From contig JACKDV010000021.1 in the NCBI GenBank assembly GCA_020633315.1, positions 1 to 64,000 of the forward strand: 64,000 nt of DNA. The letters run 5' to 3'. Positions 8,639 through 18,160 of the stretch are shown here, piece by piece. The translations under genes and the position numbers were made by a program. The notes below the pieces were generated by a model. It saw nothing but the letters and a program-made list of their open reading frames with translations, made no database searches and was not told the origin of the DNA. Origin of the DNA: Myxococcales bacterium (GTDB lineage: Bacteria > Myxococcota_A > Polyangia > Nannocystales > Nannocystaceae). Within the stretch, counting starts at the first letter, position 1; each line of letters begins with the position of its first letter.

Positions 8639-8729
8639 TGCGCAGTCATTGCGCAGATTCGTTCACATTCTCTCGATCACGGGGCCGAGGGCTCGTGGTC
8701 TCGATGATTCACAATGATTTCAGATCATT
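8639..8729. promoter_or_regulatory. AT-rich control region with two inverted repeats
   Basis: The 256 bp between 8587 and 8842 contain no gene and are locally AT-rich in a very GC-rich genome. Two symmetric sites stand out: TGCGCA-GTCAT-TGCGCA at 8639-8655 and AATGAT-TTCAG-ATCATT at 8713-8729. They lie about 50-145 bp upstream of the ATG at 8586, where promoter and operator elements of the minus-strand gene are expected. The binding factor is unknown. Confidence 0.45.
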
Positions 8730-8842
8730 ATGCGTAGGTGGACCCCCGACTCCGGGTCCCCCTAGACACGGATCTCCGCAGGACGCGCAGATTCGGTTCG
8801 GCGATGAATGCGCGAGTCTCGGGTCGGTCTCGGGCCCGCGGC

Positions 8843-9349
8843 TCAGCTCGCGGGGTGCTCGGCGAGCCAGCGGTTCATCCACACCGCGCTCTTGTCCCAG
8901 CCGTCGCGCATGTTCTTCTCGGCTGCCTTCTCCACCAGCCCGCCGATGCCGAAGATCTTGGCCTCGACCCACATCTTCGACACCCGGGTGACGCGCTCGT
9001 CGCCCCGCGGCTCCAGCGTCATCTCGCCGCCCAGGCGGATCTTGTCGGCGAGCATGTTGAGGGTCAGCTCGTACGACCACACCTCCTTGGCGGTGTCGAG
9101 GCGGGCGCGCTCGGTGTAGCCGAGCTTGTCGCCGAAGAGCTTGGCCACGGGCCCCGGCAGATCCACCTTCGGCACGACCCGCATCTCCCGACGACGCACA
9201 CCGCCCGCGACCTCCTCCACCGGCCCGACCTCGCAGCGGAAGTTCAGCCCGTCGTCGAACAGGGCCTGGGTCCAGTCGGCATCGAGGAACAGCTCCCAGA
9301 AGCGGGCGGGGTTGCAGTCGATGGTGTGGCGTAGGGTGAACTCGAGCAC
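8843..9349 (-). CDS. DUF2505-like START-fold protein
   Basis: 168 residues from GTG 9349 (no ATG fits the first strand). The sequence begins FTLRHTIDCNPARFWELFLD and continues in alternating strands with a long C-terminal amphipathic helix (LVEKAAEKNMRDGWDKSAVW). This is the pattern of SRPBCC/START-like domains, specifically DUF2505. Such folds form a hydrophobic pocket for lipids or aromatic ligands. It follows the glycosyltransferase gene by 48 bp on the same strand and may be the last gene of that operon. There is no signal peptide. The family call is from recalled sequence pattern. Confidence 0.72.
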   Translation of the reverse strand: MLEFTLRHTIDCNPARFWELFLDADWTQALFDDGLNFRCEVGPVEEVAGGVRRREMRVVPKVDLPGPVAKLFGDKLGYTERARLDTAKEVWSYELTLNMLADKIRLGGEMTLEPRGDERVTRVSKMWVEAKIFGIGGLVEKAAEKNMRDGWDKSAVWMNRWLAEHPAS

Positions 9350-9397
9350 GTCGCGGCGAACGGTAGCAGATGGGCCACGCCGCGCCCAAGCGCCGGC

Positions 9398-11065
9398 TCA
9401 CTCGGGCCGGCCGCAGCCCTCGACCCACGCGGGGTGGATCTCGTCGACGGCCAGCAGCACCAGGGTCAGCGCCCGTGGCGGGTCCACCTGGGTGTACACC
9501 GGGTCGTCGAAGCGGGCGATCGGGCGGAGGGCGAGCACCGGCGTGAAGGCGTCGATCCAGTCGGCCGGGATGGCGAGGTGCGTGGGCCTCGAGCGCACCA
9601 GATGACACAGCTTGGCCTTCACGTCGTCGTGGCGGCGCGCCAGCTCGTGATCGTTGAGGCCGACCAGATCGATGATGGTCATGGAGCGCGGGGCAAAGAA
9701 GCGCGGGGCCCCGGCGCCCTCCACCGCCACCCGGGCGTCGCGGGGGAAGCCCTCATCGGCGAGCTGCTCGGCCAGCGCCCCGTGTAGCTGGTGGGTGTCG
9801 GCGCGCTGGGCCTGGGCGCGGTCGTGCAGCGCGTCGATCTGCAGGCCGCAGACCACGGCCACCGGCAGCACCAGCGCCCACCCCAGCCACGGGCGCGCGC
9901 GGGGCAGGCCGAAGGGCAGCGCCACCACCGGCAGGGCCACGAAGGGGGCGAAGTAGCGGCTCTCGTAGAACAGCACCCCGGGGTGGAGCGGGCGGCTGAG
10001 CGCGATGGCCACGGTAGTGGCGAGGGCGGCCACCACCACGGCGAGCAGCTCGGGCCGTCGCTCGATCAGGTCCCGCCGCAGGGCGAGGCCCAGCATCACC
10101 ACCCCCGTCAGCGACACCAGCCACGGCTGCCAGGGCAGCACCTGCTGCGCCAGGTAGTCGAGCCCCTCGAGCCCGCCGCCCTCGCCCTTGACGTACTGGG
10201 CGTTGGGCCACCACTGGCCGGCGACCACCTGGCAGTAGACCAGCCACGAGCCCAGGGCCAGCAGCCCGCCGATCGCCGCGGCCACGGGCGCCCACACCGG
10301 GGCGCCGCGCCGACCGGCCCGCCAGCGCCACGGGGCGAGTACCCCGGCCAGCGCTACCACGAAGCCCAGCGCCTCGGGCCGGGCCCACACCGCCAGCGCG
10401 CCCAGCAGCGCGGCGGGGCCGGGCCGCCCGAACATCACCACCCAGGCCACGGCCAGGCACGCCGCGGCGGTCAGCGACACCTCCATGCCGCTGGTGGCCG
10501 CTCGCACCAGCCCTGGGCTAGCCGCGACCAGCACCCCGGTCAGCACGGTGAGCGACGAGAGCGGCTGCGGTCGCTCGGCCGAGGCCCGCGCGCGAGCCAG
10601 CCGCAGCCCGAGCCGCGCGGCGATCCAGGCGCTCAGCCCGTGCAGCAGCACGCCGAGCAGCTGCACCGGCCGCAGCGGGTCGCCGGAGATCGGCCACACC
10701 GACAACAGCGCCACCCACAGCGGGCTCGAGAAGCCCAGCTCGTGATCGCCCGGGTTGTACGACGGGCCGTCGCCCAGGCGCACGCTCTTGGCATAGGACA
10801 GGTGGATCCAGGCGTCGTCCAGCGGGAAGTCGTGGGGCCCGGGGATGAACAGGGCGGCCAGCAGCACGGCGGCCAGCGCTGCGATCCAGGCGGTCCGCGC
10901 CTCGATCACGCTGCGGTGATCGTCATCGGGCTCGCCCTCGAGCCGGCCCCCTTCCTGGTCCCGGCCCGGCCCATGGTCGCCAGGCCGCGCGCCTCCCCGA
11001 GCCTCGTCCTTGGGCGGGTCGTCGAGCCCGGGCGCGTCGTCGTCCCCGGGGCGGCCCGCGCTCAT
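9398..11065 (-). CDS. GT-C-type polytopic membrane glycosyltransferase
   Basis: 555 residues; ATG 11065 overlaps the upstream lipoprotein stop (ATGA). A charged, Gly/Asp-rich cytoplasmic N-terminus of about 55 residues leads to TM1 (ARTAWIAALAAVLLAALFI). Next comes the FPLDDAWIHLSYAKS segment, whose Asp83-Asp84 pair occupies the first periplasmic loop as in GT-C enzymes. About ten further membrane segments follow, then a soluble C-terminal domain (EGAGAPRFFAPRSMTIIDLVGLND). GT-C enzymes use polyprenyl-phosphate sugars to modify lipids, glycans or proteins outside the inner membrane. The architecture resembles mycobacterial arabinofuranosyltransferase-like proteins. Donor and acceptor are unknown. 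Confidence 0.82.
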   Translation of the reverse strand: MSAGRPGDDDAPGLDDPPKDEARGGARPGDHGPGRDQEGGRLEGEPDDDHRSVIEARTAWIAALAAVLLAALFIPGPHDFPLDDAWIHLSYAKSVRLGDGPSYNPGDHELGFSSPLWVALLSVWPISGDPLRPVQLLGVLLHGLSAWIAARLGLRLARARASAERPQPLSSLTVLTGVLVAASPGLVRAATSGMEVSLTAAACLAVAWVVMFGRPGPAALLGALAVWARPEALGFVVALAGVLAPWRWRAGRRGAPVWAPVAAAIGGLLALGSWLVYCQVVAGQWWPNAQYVKGEGGGLEGLDYLAQQVLPWQPWLVSLTGVVMLGLALRRDLIERRPELLAVVVAALATTVAIALSRPLHPGVLFYESRYFAPFVALPVVALPFGLPRARPWLGWALVLPVAVVCGLQIDALHDRAQAQRADTHQLHGALAEQLADEGFPRDARVAVEGAGAPRFFAPRSMTIIDLVGLNDHELARRHDDVKAKLCHLVRSRPTHLAIPADWIDAFTPVLALRPIARFDDPVYTQVDPPRALTLVLLAVDEIHPAWVEGCGRPE

Positions 11066-12069
11066 CGCTCGTAGCGGAGGTTGTTCGAGTCACCGATGAG
11101 GTCGTTGTACTCGTCGACGACCTTGTTGATCTTCTCGGGGTCGGCCTTGCCCTCGCGGAGCTCTCGCATGAGCTTCTTGCTCTCGGAGTAGTAGTCCTCC
11201 ACCGAGCCGCGGAACGAGCTCATCCAGAACACCTTGTCGGACTCGGCCTGGTTGGCCTCGTAGAAGGTGCGGAAGCCCTCCTCGGCCTTCTCCAGGGCGG
11301 TGTAGGCCTCCTCGCAGCCGGCGGCGCTCACCTCCTCGGTCGCGGTCACGCAGCGCACGAAGCCCTTGGCGGCGATCACCGCGTTGCGGGAGTGCCACTC
11401 GATCTTCTTGCCGTAGCGCTGCTCGACCAGCGCCAGCATGTTGCGCTCGACCCCGTCCTTCTTCACCGACACCAGGTCGCCCAGGGTCTGGTCGGCCTTG
11501 GACCATCCGTCGAACGCCGCCTTGAACTTCGGAGCGATCTCCTTGGCCTTGGCCCAGTCGTCGTCCTTGAAGTCCTCCTGCTCGTAATAGCGATCGAGCT
11601 CCACCGTGTACTTGGCGAACTCCTTGCCGTGGGCGAGGTAGTCGGCCATCGCCTTCTCGATCTCGGGCAGCGAGGGCTCCATGGTGGGGCCCTTGGCCAC
11701 GGCCTCCTCGCAGGGGGTCAGCTCGCTGTCGATCTTGTAGAGGAAGGGGGTCATGCCCTTCTTCTGGGGCGTGCCGTCTTCCTTGGTGCGCTCGGTATAG
11801 CGGCTCCAGCTGTCCATCATGCGCTGGGTGGCGCGGTTGGTGCACTGGATGTAGAGGTCGAGCTTGGCGCCGAGCTTCTCGTCCTCGGTGAGCTCGGTGC
11901 CCTCCGGGCCCGAGCCCGGCGGCGGGGTGGCCATGTCCTCGGTGACCTCTTGGGCCTTGTCCTCGAGCGCCTGCAGCAGGTTGTCGCAGCCGCCGATGCA
12001 CAGGGCCCACAGCCCCAGGGCAGGCAGGACGGGGGCGTGGGGCCGACGAAGGGGCAGGCGCAGCATCAT
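11062..12069 (-). CDS. YiiG-family (DUF3829) lipoprotein
   Basis: 335 residues from ATG 12069; an upstream TTG at 12078 is possible but two adjacent ATGs fit the signal better. The signal ends in LWALCIGGC (lipid Cys28). After a short acidic/Pro linker the protein is a long helical bundle rich in Glu/Lys, with conserved-looking LDLYIQCTNRATQRMMDSWSR at its start and YYSESKKLMRELREGK near its end. This matches DUF3829/YiiG lipoproteins of unknown function. Its stop overlaps the start of the glycosyltransferase gene, so both are made together. No AT-rich promoter is obvious in the 260 bp shared with the divergent kinase. Confidence 0.82.
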   Translation of the reverse strand: MMLRLPLRRPHAPVLPALGLWALCIGGCDNLLQALEDKAQEVTEDMATPPPGSGPEGTELTEDEKLGAKLDLYIQCTNRATQRMMDSWSRYTERTKEDGTPQKKGMTPFLYKIDSELTPCEEAVAKGPTMEPSLPEIEKAMADYLAHGKEFAKYTVELDRYYEQEDFKDDDWAKAKEIAPKFKAAFDGWSKADQTLGDLVSVKKDGVERNMLALVEQRYGKKIEWHSRNAVIAAKGFVRCVTATEEVSAAGCEEAYTALEKAEEGFRTFYEANQAESDKVFWMSSFRGSVEDYYSESKKLMRELREGKADPEKINKVVDEYNDLIGDSNNLRYER

Positions 12070-12329
12070 CGAGGGCAAGTCATGTCACACTCGTCCGAGC
12101 CCGTCCAGCGAGCGGAAACGCGCTCCAGCCACCGGCTCCGTGGCCGAGCTGGCCGGTGCGGGGTGGCGACCCACGCGGTGGGCGCTGCTCGAGCGCGTCA
12201 TGGGGTCGGTGAACACGCGGTGGCGGACCTCACCGCTTCGGCCCAGACTCGCGGGGATCGGGACCTTCGGGCGCATTGACGACTCGAATGCCGCCCGTCA
12301 GGTTGAGTCCAACCTCGCCCCGCCCTCCC

Positions 12330-14339
12330 ATGCTCGCCGAGCTCGACACCGATTCCCTCACCCAGCGCCTGGTGGGCACCGTCATCGACGGCAAGTACCG
12401 CGTGGATCGGCTGCTGGGCGAGGGAGGCATGGGCGCGGTGTTCCGGGTGCACCACACCGGGCTGCGGCGCGACCTCGCCCTCAAGGTGCTGCGCCCCGAG
12501 CTCACCTCGCACGCCGAGATCGCGGCGCGCTTCGATCGCGAGGCCCACAGCGCGGCCCGGCTCGAGCATCCCAACTGCCTGCAGGTCACCGACTACGGGA
12601 CCACCGACGACGGCCTGAAGTACATGGTGATGCAGCTCCTGTCCGGGCGGGAGCTCACCGAGCTGCTCGACGAGGGGGCGCTGCCACCCGAGCGGGCCGT
12701 GGCGCTGGCCCTGCAGATCGCCCGCGGCCTCGAGCACGCGCACGAGCAGGGCGTGGCCCACCGCGACCTCAAGCCCGAGAACGTGTTCGTCACCACCGAT
12801 CACGAGGGCCGCGAGCTGCTCAAGCTGGTGGACTTCGGCATCGCCAAGCTGCTCGAGGGCGGCGACGAGCTGGCCGAGCCCGGGGCGGCCAAGCTGACCC
12901 GCGCCGGCATGGTGTTCGGCACGCCGAGCTACATGGCACCGGAGCAGGCGGCCGGCGGCGACGTGGACCACCGCGCCGACCTCTACTCGCTGGGGATCAT
13001 CCTCTACAAGATGCTGACCGGCGCGGTGCCGTTCGAGTCGGACGACCTGGTCAAGCTGCTGCGCCTGCAGATCACCGCCCCTCCGCCGCCCCTGCCCGAG
13101 ACCGTGCCGCCTCCGCTGCGGGAGATCGTGGGCCGGCTGCTGGAGAAGGACAAGGACGCGCGCTACCCCAACGCGACCGCGCTGTGCGAGGCCCTGGTGG
13201 CGACGAGGTCCTCGCTGTCCGGCTCGGATCCCTCGGCGTCGGCCTCGATCCCCGCGCTCTCGACGACGGCTGCCACCAACAGCTCGCTGTCGGCGTCGGC
13301 ATCGGTGGCCCTGCCCACGATGTCGCTGGGTCCCGCCGCCACCCAGCCACCCTCGTCGTCCACCCTGGTGCCGGTGTCCGGCGTGGGTGCTCCCACCCTG
13401 GCCCCGCTCCTGCCGGGGGCCCCGGCGCGCCGCGGCCCCACGCTGCCGCCCATGCGCACCCTGGTGGTGGCCGGGGTGGTGGGCGTGCTGGTGCTCGCGG
13501 GGCTGGGCTTGCTGCTGCGTGACGACGACGATGCCGATGCCAGCGACGGCTCGGTGGCCGCGGCCGAGGAGCCCTCGGTGTGGGAGGCCCTCGTCCCTCC
13601 CTCGCTCGAGCTGCCGGTGGCGGCGGCCATCACCGGGCTCGACCCCAGCGCGCTGCAGGAGATCGACGATGCCGTGCTCGCCGGGCGCTTCGATGTCGCC
13701 GACGTCAAGCTGAGCGCGATGGAGGACGAGCACCCCGAGCACCCGCTGCTGCGCTGGCGGCGGGGCAAGCTGCTCGACGGCCAGAAGCAGTACGCCGATG
13801 CGCTGTCCGCCTATGCCGAGGCCGCGGCGGACGAGCCGGCCCTGCTCGAGGACGCCGAGTTCCTCTCGGAGCTCACGAGCCTGCTCGAGCGTCCCGACCT
13901 GCGCACGGCGGCCGTGCAGGTGGCGATCGACAAGCTTGGACACGCCGGCCACAAGTTCCTGCTCGAGCGCGTGGCCGACGTGGATGCACCGCTGCCCTTG
14001 GCATCGAGGGGCCAGGCCGTGGCCGCGCTGCGCGAGCACGAGCCGTGCGGGGCGCTCATCGATCCACGGCGCCAGATCGCGCAGGATCTGCTCCAGGCCA
14101 AGGACGCGCAGGAGCCCTGCGAGGTGGCCGACCAGGCCCTGCGGGCCATCGAGGCGGATCCCGATGCGGTCTACCTCCAGCCGGTGGCCGACGCCAAGCT
14201 GCCCAAGAAGTGCAAGGAGCAGAAGGCCAAGCAAAGGGACGTCCGCCGGACGCTGGTCGACCTCCACGGCCCGCCCAAGAAGAAGAGCGGGGGCGGGCGC
14301 TGTAGCGGGCTGCGTGGCGTGTTCGGACGCGGCTGCTGA
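12330..14339 (+). CDS. Membrane-anchored Hanks-type serine/threonine protein kinase
   Basis: 669 residues from ATG 12330 (an ATG at 12288 and a TTG at 12276 also lie in frame; none has a convincing ribosome site). The kinase domain spans about 20-290: glycine loop LGEGGMGAVF (29-38), catalytic Lys52, HRDLKPEN (Asp146), DFG 168-170, and GTPSYMAPEQ in the activation segment. A Ser/Pro/Ala-rich linker is followed by one membrane helix (about 376-396), and then a periplasmic helical domain with TPR-like repeats (LDGQKQYADALSAYAEAAADE). This design, a cytosolic kinase with an external sensor, is common in Myxococcota. It is divergent from the DUF3829 gene. The external domain ends in an unusual basic Cys-containing tail. 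Confidence 0.93.
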   Translation: MLAELDTDSLTQRLVGTVIDGKYRVDRLLGEGGMGAVFRVHHTGLRRDLALKVLRPELTSHAEIAARFDREAHSAARLEHPNCLQVTDYGTTDDGLKYMVMQLLSGRELTELLDEGALPPERAVALALQIARGLEHAHEQGVAHRDLKPENVFVTTDHEGRELLKLVDFGIAKLLEGGDELAEPGAAKLTRAGMVFGTPSYMAPEQAAGGDVDHRADLYSLGIILYKMLTGAVPFESDDLVKLLRLQITAPPPPLPETVPPPLREIVGRLLEKDKDARYPNATALCEALVATRSSLSGSDPSASASIPALSTTAATNSSLSASASVALPTMSLGPAATQPPSSSTLVPVSGVGAPTLAPLLPGAPARRGPTLPPMRTLVVAGVVGVLVLAGLGLLLRDDDDADASDGSVAAAEEPSVWEALVPPSLELPVAAAITGLDPSALQEIDDAVLAGRFDVADVKLSAMEDEHPEHPLLRWRRGKLLDGQKQYADALSAYAEAAADEPALLEDAEFLSELTSLLERPDLRTAAVQVAIDKLGHAGHKFLLERVADVDAPLPLASRGQAVAALREHEPCGALIDPRRQIAQDLLQAKDAQEPCEVADQALRAIEADPDAVYLQPVADAKLPKKCKEQKAKQRDVRRTLVDLHGPPKKKSGGGRCSGLRGVFGRGC

Positions 14340-14477
14340 CGCGGCTCGTGGACCGTCGCGACGCGTCATCACGGCCGCGAGCCTCGGCATCTTGCGTTGG
14401 TCTCGGGCCGCGCTCGAGGTGGGCGGCCCCTTCGATGCCATCGCCCGCGGGCTCGCCCGCGACGCGCTCGACTGCCG

Positions 14478-15539
14478 TCACACCCAGTGCGGATCTTCGG
14501 GCACGATGATCCGCAGGTGGTGGAAGAGGTTCTCGATCCGATAGTGGTTGGTCGAGATCCACTCCTCGCCGTCGATCTGCGCCGGGATCACGTCGAGCCC
14601 CGCCGACTTGAACAGGCGCAGCTCGATCGTCTTGCCCTTGGGCACCTCGCGTCGCGGCACCCCGAGCACCTCGAGGTCGTCGTCGGTCACCGGGTTGCGC
14701 TTGTGCCCGCCGATCGCGGCGGCGGCCCAGTCCGCGGTGCCACGCAGCACCACCACCTCGAAGCGGCCGTCGTCCGGCTTGGCGGTGTCGTCGAAGATCC
14801 AGTCGCCTGCATAGAGGATGGTGCCCTGCACCAGCAGGTCGGTGACCCCGGTCAGCTCGGTGGTCTCGCCGTCGATCGACAGCTCGGCCGCGAAGCTCTG
14901 GCGCGTGACGAGCCCCGACAGCAGGCTCCGCAGCGCCGCGCTGGTGTAGACCAGCTTGTCGCGGTATACGCGCCGTACCAGGGGCACCCGCTCCACGAAC
15001 TCTCGATCGCGGTTGCGCTGGAACAGGATCCGCGCCGAGAGGCCGACCCCGCAGCTGTCGAACCACAGGTCGGTGGCCACGGGATCTCCGTTGTCGTCGA
15101 GGGCCTCGATGCGGCCGACGTCCAGCCACTGCTCGATCCCCGCGGCGATGATCTCCACGTTGCGATCCAGGGCCTTGACCCCGGCCACCACCCCGAAGGA
15201 GCGACCCTGGTCGTTGGCGGTGCCCATCGGGAGCATGCCCAGCGGCACGTCGATTCCGCTGCGCTCGCGGGCCAGGATGATCGCCTTGGCAGCCTCGGCG
15301 AAGGTCCCGTCGCCCCCCATGTAGATCACCCGGGCCGCGTCGTCCTTCTCGAGCCGCTCGGCGAGGGCCTCCACCGTGGCCCCATCGGGCAGGGTGGCAA
15401 AGAACTCCGGCTGGAGACGGCTGGCCTCCAGCGCCTCCATGGCCTTGTCGATGTAGCGCTTCGCCTTGCCGCTGCGAGCGGTGGGGTTGGCGACGAGCAA
15501 GGAGCGGCGGCCGTTCGCCACGTGGGCCGAGGATATCAC
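14478..15539 (-). CDS. Diacylglycerol/lipid kinase family protein
   Basis: 353 residues from GTG 15539. The DAGK catalytic motifs are present: LLVANPTARSGKA near residue 15, VIYMGGDGTFAEAAKAI with the GGDGT nucleotide loop, and PLGMLPMGTANDQGRSFG (the family's P-x-GTxND). The C-terminal half is the beta-rich second lobe (LLVQGTILYAGDWIFDD, IDGEEW). These enzymes phosphorylate diacylglycerol, sphingoid bases or related lipids with ATP. The gene converges with the kinase upstream of it; the 138 bp between them hold no further gene or clear terminator. The lipid substrate cannot be deduced. Confidence 0.9.
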   Translation of the reverse strand: MISSAHVANGRRSLLVANPTARSGKAKRYIDKAMEALEASRLQPEFFATLPDGATVEALAERLEKDDAARVIYMGGDGTFAEAAKAIILARERSGIDVPLGMLPMGTANDQGRSFGVVAGVKALDRNVEIIAAGIEQWLDVGRIEALDDNGDPVATDLWFDSCGVGLSARILFQRNRDREFVERVPLVRRVYRDKLVYTSAALRSLLSGLVTRQSFAAELSIDGETTELTGVTDLLVQGTILYAGDWIFDDTAKPDDGRFEVVVLRGTADWAAAAIGGHKRNPVTDDDLEVLGVPRREVPKGKTIELRLFKSAGLDVIPAQIDGEEWISTNHYRIENLFHHLRIIVPEDPHWV

Positions 15540-15697
15540 CCGCTCCGTCCGGGAAGGGGTGGGGGCCCCCGACCACGAGCCGCTCCCGGTCCGCGTCCCG
15601 CAAACGGGCCCGCGATCCTGTTTCGCGAGCCAGGCGTTGGGATCCTCCCGCTCGGCCCCGGTGCGCCGACGCCGGAAGATCTGCTACCCATGCCGCC

Positions 15698-18049
15698 ATG
15701 ATCGGTCTTCGTGCCATCGGGAAGCTGAACACCTGGGCATGGGTCGCGGGTCTCTCCATGCTCGCCATGGGGTGCAAGAAGCCCGTCCCGCAACCTCCGA
15801 AGGAGGAGCCCTTCGTGTTCGAGAACCCTGGCGGCATGTGGATGCCCAGCCAGCTCGCCGAGCACAAGAGCACCCTCGAGAAGCTCGGCGTGGCGATCCC
15901 GGTGGAGCAGCTCGCCGATCCCACCGCGTTCCCGCTGGGGGCGGTCGTCAGCCTGGGCGGCTGCTCGGCGTCGTTCGTCTCGCCCGACGGCCTGGTGGTC
16001 ACCAACCACCACTGCGTCATCCGCTACCTGCAGAACAACTCCACCCCGGAGAAGAACCTGCTGGAGGACGGCTACCTCGCGGCCACCCGCGCCGACGAGC
16101 TGCCCGGGGGGCGCGGCGCGAGGATCTACGTGTCCAACGCCTTCACCGACGTGACCGACCAGATCCTCGGTGGCCTGGGCGAGATCGCCGACAACCAGGC
16201 CCGCGCCACCGAGCTCGAGAAGCGGGTGCGCACCACCGAGGAGACCTGCGAGGCCGGCAAGACCGGCATGCGCTGCGTGGTGGCCAGCTACTTCGAGGGC
16301 GCCCAGTTCATCCAGATCGAGCAGCTCGAGATCAAGGACGTGCGCCTGGTCTACGCCCCCGACGCGGGCATCGGCGTGTTCGGTGGCGAGATCGACAACT
16401 GGCAGTGGCCGCGCCATACCGGCGACTACTCGTTCCTGCGCGCCTACGTGGGCCCCGACGGGCAGCCGGCCGAGCCCGCGGCCGACAACGTGCCCTACAA
16501 GCCGCCGCACTACCTCAAGGTGGCCAGCGAGCCCCTCAAGGAGGGCGACTTCGCCATGGTGGCCGGCTACCCGGGCTCCACCTACCGGCTCAAGACGGCG
16601 GCCGAGGTGCGCGAGGCCGTGGACTGGTACTACCCCGAGCGGATCAAGCGCTACGACGAGTACATCACCCTGTACGAGTCGCTCGGCCAGGAGAACCCGG
16701 CGCTCGCGATCAAGACGGCGAGCCGCATGCGGGGCCTGGCCAACTACCGCAAGAACTTCCAGGGGATGCTCGACGGGCTCACCACGGGCGGGCTCGCCGA
16801 CGCCAAGGGCAAGCTCGAGGCCGATCTCCAGGCGTGGATCGAGGCCGACCCCGAGCGCAAGGCCAAGTACGGCACGGTGCTCGCCGACATGGCGGCGCTG
16901 CAGGAGGCCGGCAAGGAGCGTCGCGACTACGACGAGGCGGTGGGCGAGATCCTGCGCGGCAGCAGCCTGCTGGGCATGGCCCTCGCCGTCCGGAAGATCG
17001 CGGTGGAGCGGGAGAAGCCGGCCGAGGAGCGTCGGCCCGGCTTCAGCGACGCCGAGATCGAGCGGATGGTCGCGGCCATGAAGGAGGAGGTCGGCTCCAA
17101 CTACGACGCCGACCTCGAGCGGGCGGTGGTCAAGCTCGCGCTCAACCGCGCGGCCTCGCTGCCCGAGGGGCAGCGCCCCGACGTGCTGCTCGAGGCCCTG
17201 CTGGGCGCCGCCGCCACCCCGCCGCTGGACGAGGCCGCGGTCGACAAGGCCCTGGGCAAGCTCTACGGCAAGACCAAGCTCAACGATCCCGCGGCGCTCG
17301 AGAAGCTCGCCACCTCCCCGCTGGCCAAGGTCGACAAGAGCAAGGATCCGCTGCTGCAGGCGGCGGTGTCGGTCGAGCTGGTGGTCGACGACATGGAGCG
17401 TCGCGACAAGGAGAAGGCGGGGGCCATGGCCTCGCTGCGGCCGGTCTACATCCAGGCCCTGCGCGAGTTCACCGGCTCCACCATCGCCCCCGACGCCAAC
17501 GGCACCCTGCGGGTGACCTTCGGCACCGTGCGTGGCTACACCGCGCCCGGGGCCGCCGAGCCCTACGCGCCCTTCACCACCGTCTCGCAGATGGTGGCCA
17601 AGAACACGGGGGCCGAGCCCTTCGACGCGCCCGAGTCGATCATCGCGGCCGCCAACAGCAAGCAGTTCGGCCCCTACGCCGACGAGACCCTGGGCGACCT
17701 GCCGCTCGACTTCCTCGCCGACCTCGACATCACGGGCGGCAACTCGGGCTCGCCCACCCTCAACGCGCGGGGTGAGCTCATCGGCCTGGCCTTCGACGGC
17801 AACTACGAGTCGATCGCCAGCGACTGGCTGTTCATGCCGGCGGTCACCCGCTCCATCCACGTCGACATCCGCTACATCCTGTGGATCATGGACGCGGTGG
17901 ACAACGCCGACCACCTGCTGACCGAGATGGGCGTGACGCCGAGCCTGCCCGCGGAGGGCGGAGCGGCGCCGGCCGACACGGCCGGGCCGGCCGACACGGC
18001 CGCGCCCGCCGAGGCGGCCCCGGCCGACGCCGCGGCGGCGGCCCAGTAG
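15698..18049 (+). CDS. S46-family dipeptidyl-peptidase (DPP7/DPP11-like), lipoprotein
   Basis: 783 residues; ATG 15698 gives a signal with lipobox SMLAMGCKK (Cys26). The S46 hallmarks follow: GGMWMPSQL, then the catalytic His in VTNHHCVIRYLQ (His104/105), and the nucleophile Ser683 in ITGGNSGSP. Interdomain helical residues fill the centre. S46 peptidases remove dipeptides from N-termini of imported or extracellular peptides and are typical of Bacteroidetes and predatory bacteria. The C-terminus ends in an Ala/Pro/Asp-rich tail (ADTAGPADTA). Length is slightly above the about 700-residue family norm because of that tail and the lipoprotein linker. A strong terminator follows. Confidence 0.95.
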   Translation: MIGLRAIGKLNTWAWVAGLSMLAMGCKKPVPQPPKEEPFVFENPGGMWMPSQLAEHKSTLEKLGVAIPVEQLADPTAFPLGAVVSLGGCSASFVSPDGLVVTNHHCVIRYLQNNSTPEKNLLEDGYLAATRADELPGGRGARIYVSNAFTDVTDQILGGLGEIADNQARATELEKRVRTTEETCEAGKTGMRCVVASYFEGAQFIQIEQLEIKDVRLVYAPDAGIGVFGGEIDNWQWPRHTGDYSFLRAYVGPDGQPAEPAADNVPYKPPHYLKVASEPLKEGDFAMVAGYPGSTYRLKTAAEVREAVDWYYPERIKRYDEYITLYESLGQENPALAIKTASRMRGLANYRKNFQGMLDGLTTGGLADAKGKLEADLQAWIEADPERKAKYGTVLADMAALQEAGKERRDYDEAVGEILRGSSLLGMALAVRKIAVEREKPAEERRPGFSDAEIERMVAAMKEEVGSNYDADLERAVVKLALNRAASLPEGQRPDVLLEALLGAAATPPLDEAAVDKALGKLYGKTKLNDPAALEKLATSPLAKVDKSKDPLLQAAVSVELVVDDMERRDKEKAGAMASLRPVYIQALREFTGSTIAPDANGTLRVTFGTVRGYTAPGAAEPYAPFTTVSQMVAKNTGAEPFDAPESIIAAANSKQFGPYADETLGDLPLDFLADLDITGGNSGSPTLNARGELIGLAFDGNYESIASDWLFMPAVTRSIHVDIRYILWIMDAVDNADHLLTEMGVTPSLPAEGGAAPADTAGPADTAAPAEAAPADAAAAAQ

Positions 18050-18069
18050 CCGCCCGTACGGGCGAGAGC

Positions 18070-18110
18070 AAAGGAGGCGTCCCGTTTCGCGGGGCGCCTC
18101 CTTTCTTCTC
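18070..18110. terminator. Bidirectional terminator between convergent genes
   Basis: A 15-bp stem (18070-18084 with 18090-18104, one G-T pair) and a 5-base TTTCG loop lie between the S46 peptidase stop and the convergent DUF4388 gene. The plus-strand transcript continues CTTTCTTCTC; the A-rich 5' foot provides T residues for the minus strand. Confidence 0.85.
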
Positions 18111-18160
18111 TGTCCGGCCTCGTGGGTCGGCTCCCGGGGCTCGCCTCGCCGCGGTCGCGA

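Noticed and set aside
14340..14477. Possible small gene between the kinase and the lipid-kinase-like gene
   Set aside because: Frames here are continuations of antisense frames from the neighbours, with no start, ribosome site or motif of their own.
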